From NCBI GenBank assembly GCA_001247695.2, contig LGRX02003570.1, forward strand, positions 1-64,000: a DNA stretch of 64,000 nt, written 5' to 3'. Made by a program: the position numbers and the translations under genes. The stretch comes from Cymbomonas tetramitiformis. Taxonomy: Eukaryota > Chlorophyta > Pyramimonadophyceae > Pyramimonadales > Pyramimonadaceae. The first letter of the stretch is position 1. Every line of letters starts with the position of its first letter. A model generated the notes under the pieces. It was not told where the DNA came from. It saw nothing but the letters and a program-made list of their open reading frames with translations, and searched no databases. Shown piece by piece: positions 10,297-19,338 of this stretch.

Positions 10297-12743
10297 TTAC
10301 CTGTCGGTTGGAGGTGCCTTTTTGCCAGCTTTCTTGGCGGGTCCCTTAGCGGGCGAAGATGAGGCCTTGCGCTTTTTGGTCTTCGAAGCCAAAGGGTTTT
10401 TCATGCCCTTCAGGTCAAACCTTCTGTAAGCCTCCATGATCTTAACGCAGAGGTCCCACGTCTGCGGCCGGAAATTGGCAATTGTCCAGTGCATGAAGTA
10501 GTGGTTGATTTGCACGCCGCCGAACACAGAATGCTTGGACATCGCTACTTCCTTCACATGCGTCTCCATCGACTGGTTCAAGTGAGACATTACGGGGTAC
10601 CAACTTGTGACCCGATCGAGGTGAGCGTTGATGTCATCCTCCAGCGTCTTCACCGTCACGTCTGCCTCAGGGAGGGTCTCAAGGTCTCCCTCGCGCTCAG
10701 ACGTCTCCACATCCTCGATGTACTGGAATCCCTTGGGATATTTCTCGATATCCGGGACTGCAAATCCATGCTCTGATTCGAACTCCGCCATTTTTTGCAC
10801 CAGCCCTCCGACCTCGTAATACCCAGGTTGATAAGAGGTACCCTCTTCGGTGTCCTCGGGGACACCGGCGACGAACTCGGAGATCAACGCATCTCGGTAA
10901 ACCTTGTACACGACCCCATTCTTTTCGAAAAGGGTCGAACGAAGCCCTTGCATGAACTGAGTGTGGTCTTTGCCTTTCGTCTTCTGGTCGATTTGGTTCT
11001 GCATCTCGCCTAAGAACCGAATCATGTCAGGCGTGAGACCGATGTAGATCTTGCTCTCGAAGAACTGGAAAGCTATCTCCAACGGGATTTCCTCGTGACA
11101 CTCGTCGGTGGCTTGATAACAGTGCTGGTGCCCAAAAACCTTGCCTCTGTATTTTCCCGCGAGAGCTTTTTTTATGGAGAATTCGGCACGGGTTTTGACA
11201 TCGTCGATCGCAACAAGACCCGCATTGAAAGGGGCCCACGGGTTCTCCTTCCTGCTGTTCTTGATCTCGTTCACCCAGCCCCTCTCTTGATCCCGGCAGG
11301 CCTCGTACCCCGTCGCGTGGTACAGGCATCCAATGGGGAGACGAAACACACTCCCTTGCTCCGCCGCCTCGTCGGTCGACATCGGGTTCGGCCACCGGTG
11401 CTCCATCTCGATTTGCCTGCACAGCTTTGCTTTCTCCTCAAAATCCATCTTTGCTGCATGCTCCACTGTTAGCTTAGCGTGCCACCCATGTGCAGCCACC
11501 TCGGCTGCCTTCCTTGCCTCAGATGGGGTGGCCACTTGAGACATATCCACATTGGCGCCCGCTCCAGTAAAAGCTCTGGAGCCACTAGGTCCTTGAAGGG
11601 CGCGTTCGGCAGCACGCTGCACATCCGTTCTCCTGGCAGCCTGGGACAAGACGAAACTGTTCATTAGCTAATGAAAGCCTTCCGCCCCGGTCAGGGCTCA
11701 GGGCGCGCGGTTCGAGGCGGAAGGCGTTCATTAGCTAATGAACGCCTTCCGCCCCGGTCAGGGCTCAGGGCGCGCGGTTCGAGGCGGAAGGCGTTCATTA
11801 GCTAATGAACGCTTTCCGCCCCGGTCCAGGCGCAGGGCGCGCGTTTCGGGGCCGAAAGCGTTCATTAGCTAATGAACACTTTCCGCCCCGGTCCAGGCGC
11901 AGGGCGCGCGTTTCGGGGCCGAAAGCGTTCATTAGCTAATGAACGCTTTCCGCCCCGGTCAGGGCTCAGGGCGCGCGTTTCGAGGCCGAAAGCGTTCATT
12001 AGCTAATGAACGCTTTCCGCCCCGGTCAGGGCTCAGGGCGCGCGTTTCGGGGCCGAAAGCGTTCATTAGCTAATGAACGCTTTCCGCCCCAGTTTAGGCT
12101 CAGGGCGCGCGTTTCGAGGCCGAAAGCGTTCATTAGCTAATGAACGCTTTCCGCCCCAGTCCAGGCGCAGGGCATGAAAGGGACGTACCGAAGCCTCTAC
12201 AAATGGTACCTCGCCAGCAAGTCCGAGGTCATCGATCACTGGCGCTGGTCGTCTGCTTTGCCAGAAAGGAGCTGTAATCGACGCTTTCCACGCCTGGTTT
12301 ACATAGCTCGCTAGATAGAATTCTTTGCTTTTATTTTCGTCTGCTGCTCTAGTTTTCAAACTTTGAAAAGCCAAAAGCCGATTTGTGTGCTTTGGAAGGC
12401 TCAAGGCTTCCTCAAAGTTTGCGCTGTCTAATTCGATCACAGTAAGCTTTCTGTTTTTGTACGCGACGAAATACAGAATTGGAGTCTCGTTCTCAATGAT
12501 ACTGTACGCTACGCGTTTCTCAGGAACGAGGCTACCCCCGGTTACAGTCGAAGAGGTAAATTTAGGAAAACTAAAAATTATTTCTTCATTTTGCTCGGAA
12601 GGGTCCTCAGAGTGAATCAGTAATTGCAGACTGTCCGAAGGATCGTCGGCTTCAAGGGTTCTAACAATGCTCCACTTGTTACCAAGATAGAGCTGGAAAA
12701 TATGTTGAGCCCTCAGTGCTTGAAATGTTTCGAGTGTCGCCAT
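10297..12743 (-). CDS. Unknown transposon protein, two exons
   Basis: I do not recognise this protein. Exon 1 runs from ATG 12743 to 12189 (donor CTTCG|GTACGT). Exon 2 runs from 11640 (acceptor GTCCCAG) to the stop at 10297. Both exons are in phase 0, giving about 633 residues. Exon 1 reads as a compact domain (SIVRTLEADDPSDSLQLLI; KLTVIELDSANFEEAL). Exon 2 includes FQFFESKIYIGLTPDMIRFL and HYFMHWTIANFRPQTWDLC. It ends in a lysine-rich tail (KTKKRKASSSPAKGPAKKAG) that looks like a nuclear localisation signal. The 548-bp intron consists almost entirely of the palindrome array at 11659-12180. The gene is divergent from the DDE-like gene, so the 325 bp between the two ATGs probably hold a shared promoter. 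The nuclear signal fits a DNA-binding partner of the transposase, but that is inference. Confidence 0.6.
11659..12180. repeat. Palindrome array 1, 67-bp period, 8 copies
   Basis: The 18-bp palindrome GTTCATTAGCTAATGAAC (first copy ends in A) starts at 11659, 11726, 11793, 11860, 11927, 11994, 12061 and 12128, a strict 67-bp period. The spacers can extend the palindrome into a long imperfect hairpin: AACGCTTTCCGCCCCGG on one side and CGGGGCCGAAAGCGTT on the other. Spacers vary between GGTTCGAGGCGG and TTTCGGGGCCG types. The array fills the intron of the minus-strand gene and reaches its acceptor. Confidence 0.95.
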
Positions 12744-13067
12744 TGCGAAATGAGAGAAATTGGCTGTCAACTGTGAAAGGGGTGTGTGTGAAAGAACTTT
12801 GAAAAAGTGATGTAACTTTAGCACAATAATAAAAGTCATTTCTGGCGGCTAAAAATGACATGTCGAATATCGATGTCAATTTTAATCAAAAATGACATGC
12901 GCTGTCGCTTTTTGATTCGGTCTGTTCAGATCAAGGATATGATTTTAAGATATCCTGGTGTCATTTGCGCTGAAATCGAGGATCGATCGATTCAGTAAGA
13001 TAGAAATTCTTGGTTGACTCGCAAGTCTATATCATTTTTAGAACGTAAAAAACGGCTTCATAAGCTA
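12744..13067. promoter_or_regulatory. Probable bidirectional promoter region
   Basis: These 324 bp separate two divergent start codons. They contain repeated AAATGACATG and a pair of GATATCGAT-like sites (near 12865 and 12945), CGATCGATCGATT near 12981, and AT-rich stretches. No reading frame of interest is present. A shared promoter is inferred from the gene arrangement, not from a recognised motif. Confidence 0.45.
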
Positions 13068-16000
13068 ATGACGGCTAATTTGGACGAAAATATGTTTTCT
13101 ATTCCTTTCGATGAAGGTTGCGAGATTATCTGCAAACCGTGCCCGGGAATAGTTATTGAAGATTCCATGGAAATAGGGGCTGACTTTTTCAATCATGAGC
13201 CAATTCCAAGCACAGCCCCAAGCGCGAATACGCAATTGGTTCTTTGGAACGCGCCTTTGACGTGTAGATCGGAAGTTAGCTCTAATTCTTCACGCGTTTC
13301 CGGGTCACGCGCTTTGCGCGAAATTGACTTACAAGAGATAAAAAGCAGACTTGATACTGAATTTTCAGAGACAAGTTTGGACTTGAGGAATGAAGACCCT
13401 CTTGTTTGTTTAAATGGTGAAGTAAACAAGCAGATTGTCGTGCGCAAACCGTACGAATCCGACATACGCAAGAAACAATATACGGGCGTAATTAGTATTA
13501 AGCAGCGACGTTTGCAGGCTGACAGTATATCAATGGCAGAAACCATTAAGTGCAATTGCAAGTCGTACTGCTGTCTATCTTTCTCATCGGCAGATATTAA
13601 GTCCTTTCGCGAAAATATTTTCAGTATGTCGCAAAAAGATAGGAAGGAATACTTCATCAAAGACTTGCTAAAAAACAGCTCACGATGTGAAGACAAATTC
13701 GACTTCAAATACTTTTTGGCCAAGAAGCAGGTATGTTTATTTTTGAACTCGTTCATTAGCTAATGAACGGTCTCTGGCCAAAGCGCGACTCAACACTTAG
13801 ACACTTTGGCTGCGGGAACCGTTCATTAGCTAATGAACGGTCTCTGGCCAAAGCGCGACTCACAATTAGACACTTTGGCTGCGGGAACCGTTCATTAGCT
13901 AATGAACGGCCTCTGGCCAAAGCGCGACTCACAATTAGACACTTTGGCTGCGGGAACCGTTCATTAGCTAATGAACGGCCTCTGGCCAAAGCCCGACTCA
14001 CAATTAGACACTTTGGCTGCGGGAACCGTTCATTAGCTAATGAACGGCCTCTGGCCAAAGCGCGACTCACAATTAGACACTTTGGCTGCGGGAACCGTTC
14101 ATTAGCTAATGAACGGCCTCTGGCCAAAGCGCGACTCACAATTAGACACTTTGGCTACGGGAACCGTTCATTAGCTAATGAACGGTCTCTGGCCAAAGCG
14201 CGACTCACAATTAGACACTTTGGCTACGGGAACCGTTCATTAGCTAATGAACGGCCTCTGGCCAAAGCGCGACTCACAATTAGACACTTTGGCTACGGGA
14301 ACCGTTCATTAGCTAATGAACGGACTCTGGCCAAAGCGAAATTTTTCTTGGACCTTGTGATAGATTGTGTAATGTCATCACAGGAATGTGGAATATTGTA
14401 TCATAAATTTCTAAATAAATTTCTTAAAGTACATTCGCGACGCGTTGGTCGAGTTGGTACGGCGCTAGGCTATGAACCTTGCACTCGTGGGTTCGATTCC
14501 CACTGAGGGTCTAGGTTGCGCAGATTTAAGGCGTGGTTTGGAGAGTGCTGACGAGCATGCGACGGCCGTCCCGCCTGCAGACGTGCAGTGTTGGGGGTGT
14601 CTCCCAAGCGTCTTAAATTGGCATGACCTACCAAAACCCTTATGCATTTTCTAGATAATGTGTTATTAATTTTTGAGTGACGGTTTTTTTTTGTAACAGG
14701 TGTGCTTTAAGTTCTACTATATGGCTTACGGCATCAGCTACGGGTATCTTCACGACTGTCGGACACGCGTGCTCGAGGGCCGACACACGTTTGTTCATGG
14801 ATTGACGTACGAGGAGGACAACCGCAAGATTTCTCTGAAACGCGAGTCGGTCGTCGCCTGGCTCAAGAAATACGCCGACGAATACGGACAACACCAACCT
14901 GACAAAGAACCGATTCATCTTTCGGATGGATTGACCATCGAAGAGCTGTGGGACGAGTACAACGAGGGCTTGCAAGAGAATGAGGAGAGGAAAAAATGCT
15001 CTCTCAGTTACTTCTACAAAATATTTGACGAAGATTGCAGGAAGTGGCTCAAGATTCCATCGACGAACCGATTTTCTCAGTGCGATGTTTGCGCGTCCTT
15101 CAAGTTATTGAAGGAAGGCTTAACCAAATCTCAAAAAGGTGAATATTCATGAATAGCTTTGTGATGTGTTTATATGCTTATGTAATTTGTTCACTGACCC
15201 AAATTTGTGTATCTTGCACAGCGCAATACAACGGGCCTCTCAACAAACATCATGCAATCGCACGAGCGGAGCGCGAGAAGTTCTACAAACATGGTCGTAA
15301 AGCGAATATGACCAAGAGCATTACCATGAACAAAACTTGGCATAAGTATGCCTCGGTGATCATCGATGGCATGACGCAGTGGACCACCCGACTGCCACAC
15401 TTTCGACGTATCCCTAAACATCTGGACTCTAAGGACTTCCTTGACGTGCACAACATGGGGAGCATGATCGAGAACGTGGGCCGCTTTATGGATTTCAACT
15501 ACGCCAACTTCAAGGACGATGCGAACTTCCTTGTCAACGTTTTGCACCGGGATATCCTCCGCATTCAAGAGCATCGACGCAACGGGGACGGGGAAAATTC
15601 ATACCCGATGCCGGAAGTATTGTATGTACAGCTTGACAATGTGAGCACCAACAAGAGCAAGTTGATGTTGGCATACGCAGCTTGGCTGGTGCACACGGAC
15701 GTCTTTCGCAAGGTGAAACTCAACTTTCTGTTGGTGGGACATACGCACGAGAACATTGACCAGATGTTTTCACGCTTCTCCGTGCGTCTACGACGCAAGC
15801 AAGCTTGGACGCTCGACGAGATGATAGAGGTCGCACAAGAATGCTTTACGGATGGTGTAACGTGCGAGCACACCGAGAAGATCTTCGACTTCAGCTCTTG
15901 GTTTGATGGTCACGTCTTCGATTGCCACAATATTTTGGCACAGCAGGCTTTCAAGTTCAAGAAGAACGAGCACGGCGAAGTGGGCATGCAGTACAAACAG

Positions 16001-17002
16001 TATTCCATTTCACCCAAATGGTTACCCGAGACTCCATTGCCAAAGCTTGTTTCTACACCCCCTGTCACGGGGCCTGGATACATCAAGCCGATTCCTTTTA
16101 CCGAAGAAGGCATCGAAAAGCTTGAGCATACCTTACAGGCGTTGAAGGACATTTTGGGCACAAAGCTCACGGAGGTGCACGAAAAGTTTTGGCGCGAGGA
16201 TGTCATCGAGAAACAGCGCCACCTAACTGCTGGTGGAGAATGTCAAGCGCCCGCGATACCCTTCCAGCATCCCGAGAAAATCGCCATCGAGCGCAATACC
16301 ACCTTGGTTCGACTGATAGAGGCGCCCGCGTTGGCGATAGAAGCTGCCGAGGCTGCCGCCGTCCCCGCTATACCGGTGCGCATCCAACGCCGAATTGATC
16401 GAGCGCCGATAGAAGTGTACAACGGTAAACGGAAACACCAAGGTCGAGCCCAAAAGCGAGCAGAGCAGTACGTGGACAACGCCCAGTGGGAGGTCACCTA
16501 CGGCCAGATGACAGTCGGCAGCTTTGCGGTGGCTCTCGCGGTGGAATCTGAAAACGACAAGTTCGCGTTCCGCGTACAACTGAAGCGAAGCGAATGGTCG
16601 GATCCGTTGTACTTGGTGAAGGTGGAGGCGCGCTATCCGTCAACTCAACAGCTGCTATATCGCTATTTCCAACCCAAAAAGCACACCGACACCAAGAAGA
16701 AGCACCTCGGCAAGCAGCTTGCGAGTCACCCAGGAGCTTTCGCAGCGCCACCGGGGCACCGACCGTCTACCGAGACTTTCGATAAGAATGAAATAGTGCT
16801 GGCATGGAATGTGGATGCGAATGACCCCGAACGGAGTATACCGAACGAGCAATACGCGCAGATAGTCGTCGCTTTGCTTGCACAACAATCCAAACGCACG
16901 CGCAAGGACCTAGGTGACTTGAATGAATCGGATGATTCCGATGAAGACGAAGCTTTTGATAATTGCGTAGCGGTAGCGGTAGCACCTGAAGTGGACGCGT
17001 AA
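13068..17002 (+). CDS. DDE-like transposase (DUF7869-like), three exons
   Basis: Exons 13068-13730, 14700-15138 and 15222-17002 join in phase (0, then 1) across GT-AG introns, giving about 960 residues. Exon 1 ends with a cysteine motif (CNCKSYCC) followed by an FRENIFSMSQKDRKEYFIKDL-type helix. Exon 2 has another cysteine pair (QCDVCASF). Exon 3 carries the conserved core: VIIDGMTQ (Asp about 15365), YVQLDN (Asp about 15635), and LLVGHTHENIDQMFSRF (about 15733-15783). That order is what an RNase H-fold DDE nuclease would show. The LLVGHTHEDID signature is known from DUF7869 proteins in algae, fungi and animals. The C-terminal third (about 16400-17002) is of unknown function and ends acidic. 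Its position in a TIR-bounded element with a target duplication supports a transposase role. That role is inferred; no biochemical function is established here. Confidence 0.75.
13751..14340. repeat. Palindrome array 2, 69-bp period, 9 copies
   Basis: The same GTTCATTAGCTAATGAAC palindrome starts at 13751, 13821, 13890, 13959, 14028, 14097, 14166, 14235 and 14304. The period is 69 bp (the first interval is 70). The spacers differ from array 1: CTCTGGCCAAAGCGCGACT ... ACACTTTGGCTGCGGGAAC, which can itself form a short GGCCAAAG/CTTTGGC stem. Because 69 is 23 codons, the array is open in several frames, and these repeat-derived frames should not be called genes. It lies in the first intron of the DDE-like gene. 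Confidence 0.95.
14439..14511 (+). repeat. tRNA-derived sequence, probable SINE head
   Basis: Contains a perfect box A (TGGTCGAGTTGG, 14446-14457) and box B (GGTTCGATTCC, 14490-14500). The T-arm (GTGGG/CCCAC) and D-arm (GTCG/CGGC) pair. The anticodon stem pairs at four of five positions around a CTATGAA loop (anticodon ATG). The acceptor stem does not pair, so this is not a functional tRNA. It sits inside the intron next to palindrome array 2. A tRNA-derived SINE running to about 14650 is likely, but I could not find its target duplication. Confidence 0.5.
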
Positions 17003-17233
17003 AGCAAGACGAAAAAAAAACATGTAAATAATATGTGTATAACGTGTATATAGATTCTGAGTCAAAAGTTCTGTGTGTTTTCACTCCTCCTAGATTTCGA
17101 AAAAGTGCATTTGACCTCAATTTTGTACCATAAAAACCATTAAATCTAATGCACAACCTGCACTTGCATGTTCTTGACTGTTAAAATGCGGCTTTTTAAG
17201 CCTATCATGAGGTAAATAAGGCAATATCATTTT

Positions 17234-17268
17234 CACATGAGAATATCATTTTCATCGAATAGTGTGTT
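17234..17268. repeat. Right terminal inverted repeat of the 8.8-kb transposon
   Basis: Ends ATCGAATAGTGTGTT, the inverse of the left end, and is followed directly by the second CGCA copy at 17269-17272. Confidence 0.9.
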
Positions 17269-18181
17269 CGCAGCCGCCGGCGGTGCACCCCCTTCAACTT
17301 CAGTCAGGCAGACATCAGGAGGGTAGTTGGAGCCCTCTCCATCGTCATCGGAGTCACACACTTCAACAGGCTCAGGGTCAATGTCAAGCCAGTCAGGGTG
17401 GACAGTGTTGAATGTTTTGAATGAGTTGTCAGCAGAAGCCATCGGGCCGAGAGCCAGAGAGGCAGACGGCGGCACGAAGGCGGCACTGCTGACCCCGTGC
17501 AAGTCAATCGGCTTACCATGCACGGGTGCAGAGGCCTTCGGCAGCAGCTGCTTGCTGGCGGTCGGCTCAGCGACACCACCAGCAAGCGGACCGCTGACCT
17601 CAGCAAATGCAACACGGCCAATGGAAAGATGCTCAGCAGGTGCAGTCTCAGCAGAGGCAGCAGCATCCTTGAACTGCTGCAGAGCCGTAGGCTCTGGAGC
17701 AAAGGAATGCGCAGACAGCTCACAGATTTCAGGTTGCCCCACAAGAGCACACAAGTGCTCCATGGACCCCTCATCCCCAGCGTCATAGTACCGCTGAAAA
17801 CGAAGGGCAAGCACGTCGGAGTCATAAGACTCGACGGCTTGGCAGTAGGACGCCGAAATGGACATCGGGTGAGTGTCCTTGTGAGGACACTCACTCAGCC
17901 AATGCTTTGACCCAACGGCGCGGCACTTCTCGTGCCTGCACGTTGGGACAAAGGTGCCAGACCGCTTGTCAAAAGCCACCTCCGAAGAGGCGGAATGAGC
18001 AAGCGGTTGCACTCCAGGTCGGTGGAAGCCGCGCGGAGTGTGTTTCCCATGAGGTGGCTTGGAGCCACCCTTCTTAAGGGAATCCACATCCCGCTGCAAC
18101 TTGACCAACTGAGAACTGAGCCGCTCGATGGCCGAAGCCAGGCCAGTGTCAGTGGTGCAAGATGCTACGGACATGGGGCGC
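17269..18181 (-). pseudogene. Gag1 fragment, middle part with zinc knuckle
   Basis: The second piece of the Gag1 reading frame, between the two large insertions. From the GCGC target site (18178-18181) the frame reads RPMSVASCTTDTG, then a coiled-coil-like stretch (ASAIERLSSQLVKLQRDVDSL). A basic Gly/His-rich linker and a zinc-knuckle-like CRHEKCRAVGSKHWLSECPH follow. After that comes a long Ala/Pro/Ser-rich acidic region that stops at the CGCA site of the 8.8-kb transposon. It is continuous in frame with 39644-40456 upstream and 8063-8420 downstream once both insertions and one copy of each target duplication are removed. Confidence 0.78.
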
Positions 18182-18924
18182 TGTCGCAAACGTGTGCATA
18201 TGGTGGTACAAATATCCTTGGGATCGGACAGTCTCAACACTCGCGGATGATCGTAAGTTTGTCATTAACATTCACTGGTGCCGGCAACTGAACACGCAAT
18301 TCTCAACGCAGCACGAGACCATAAGACTACAAATTTTTTGAAATTCTGATATCCTGAGATCAAACGCTAAGCTCTTCCATGCAAGCCCAGATTTCCAACA
18401 TGAAAAAGTATGAAAACAGCAATAAAATATATTCATCAAAGTTGTACAATAACCATAAAACACGAATTATTGTCTCCAAAAGCTGTGAGCAGAACTGTCT
18501 TAGCAATCTAGCACTGGCACGCGAACAGCCACCTAGCACTTGCGAAGGCAAAACAATAATGAGTCCACTGATCTGACCTTCGGTCAGAGGTTACTTATCT
18601 CTCTATGCCCTGTCACATTTCCCAAAACTGTAACGGGTCCTAGCCCTCAAATCTTCATCTGGCCAATGGAAAGTCATTATTCCATGCCAGCTTTAACACT
18701 GTTGTCGCTTAACTTATTCTGACTGACACGTCAGTGGCAAAGGAGTCATCGCCGTCGTCACCGTATCATTTCTTGGTGACCTGATACTGCGTATATCTTC
18801 CCTAGCAGGTCTGTCTCTCTCAGGAGGTCATCTTGGCGAAGCCTGTCATACTGTCACTCCTGTCACGCGTGTCACCAGCTGGACAAACCCGGCTCGATAC
18901 CACGAGAAGCCGGCGTTTGTTACA
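18182..18924 (-). repeat. Complete terminal repeat (segments A1 and B1)
   Basis: A 743-bp unit with TG...CA-type ends (TGTCGCAAACG ... GTTTGTTACA as read on the plus strand). Segment A1 is 18182-18401 and segment B1 is 18402-18924. A1 is repeated at 18927-19146 and B1 at 39112-39643. It is the only place where A and B are joined as one LTR-like unit. Confidence 0.85.
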
Positions 18925-18926
18925 GC

Positions 18927-19146
18927 TGTCGCAAACGTGTGCATATGGTGGTACAAATATCCTTGGGATCGGACAGTCTCAACACTCGCGGATGATCGTA
19001 AGTTTGTCATTAACATTCACTGGTGCCGGCAACTGAACAAGCAATTCTCAACGCAGCACGAGACCATAAGACTACAAAATTTTTGAAATTCTGATATCCT
19101 GAGATCAAACGCTAAGCTCTTCCATGCAAGCCCAGATTTCCAACAT
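18927..19146 (-). repeat. Segment A2 of the split terminal repeat
   Basis: A 220-bp near-identical copy of 18182-18401, separated from B1 by only the two bases GC. In sense orientation it is directly preceded by a purine run (GATGGGGG), which looks like a polypurine tract. That makes A2 the expected start of a U3-like region. Confidence 0.85.
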
Positions 19147-19182
19147 CCCCCATCTGTAGCTGCTGCGCGCAGTAGCACAGAC

Positions 19183-19338
19183 TCAAATATGGGCTTGTTC
19201 AGCATACTGTGTCGTTTCACCATCTGCCATGAACTTGCCCAAGCTGAAAGTGAACATACCAATGCCTTCACCTTCTCCACCCTGTAACATCCTCGCTCTG
19301 ACCAGCGGATTCTTGAATACCAAGACCCACATACACCT
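19183..19338 (-). pseudogene. C-terminal tail of pol, separated by a MULE-like insertion
   Basis: About 50 codons on the minus strand, from RCMWVLVFKNPLVRARM to GETTQYAEQAHI and a TGA at 19183-19185. The RCM at its start matches the RCM at the broken end of the pol ORF near 22735. It is the 9-bp target duplication (CATACACCT on the plus strand), present on both sides of the insertion at 19339-22731. It completes the methyltransferase-like domain at the end of pol. Confidence 0.72.

Larger units (their letters stand above)
8421..17268. mobile_element. 8.8-kb DNA transposon with MTase-like and DDE-like genes
   Basis: The ends are terminal inverted repeats of about 35 bp with roughly two mismatches, beginning AACACACTATTCGATG. 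They are flanked by the direct 4-bp duplication CGCA (8417-8420 and 17269-17272). Removing the element and one CGCA restores the Gag1 reading frame exactly, which confirms the boundaries. Inside are two opposing transcription units starting 325 bp apart (ATG at 12743 minus, ATG at 13068 plus) and a third unit downstream on the minus strand. Each divergent gene has an intron filled with an array of the same palindrome. The large protein resembles DUF7869-type proteins. I do not recognise this as a named transposon superfamily. Confidence 0.88.

Noticed and set aside
11659..14340. CRISPR array
   Set aside because: The repeat-spacer look is superficial: spacers are near-identical, the context is a eukaryotic transposon with introns, and there are no cas genes.
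13756..14506. Long repeat-encoded open frames on both strands (RSLANERPLAKARLTIRHFG-type and its reverse)
   Set aside because: They are a by-product of a 69-bp (23-codon) tandem repeat inside an intron; both strands are open equally and there is no start or domain.
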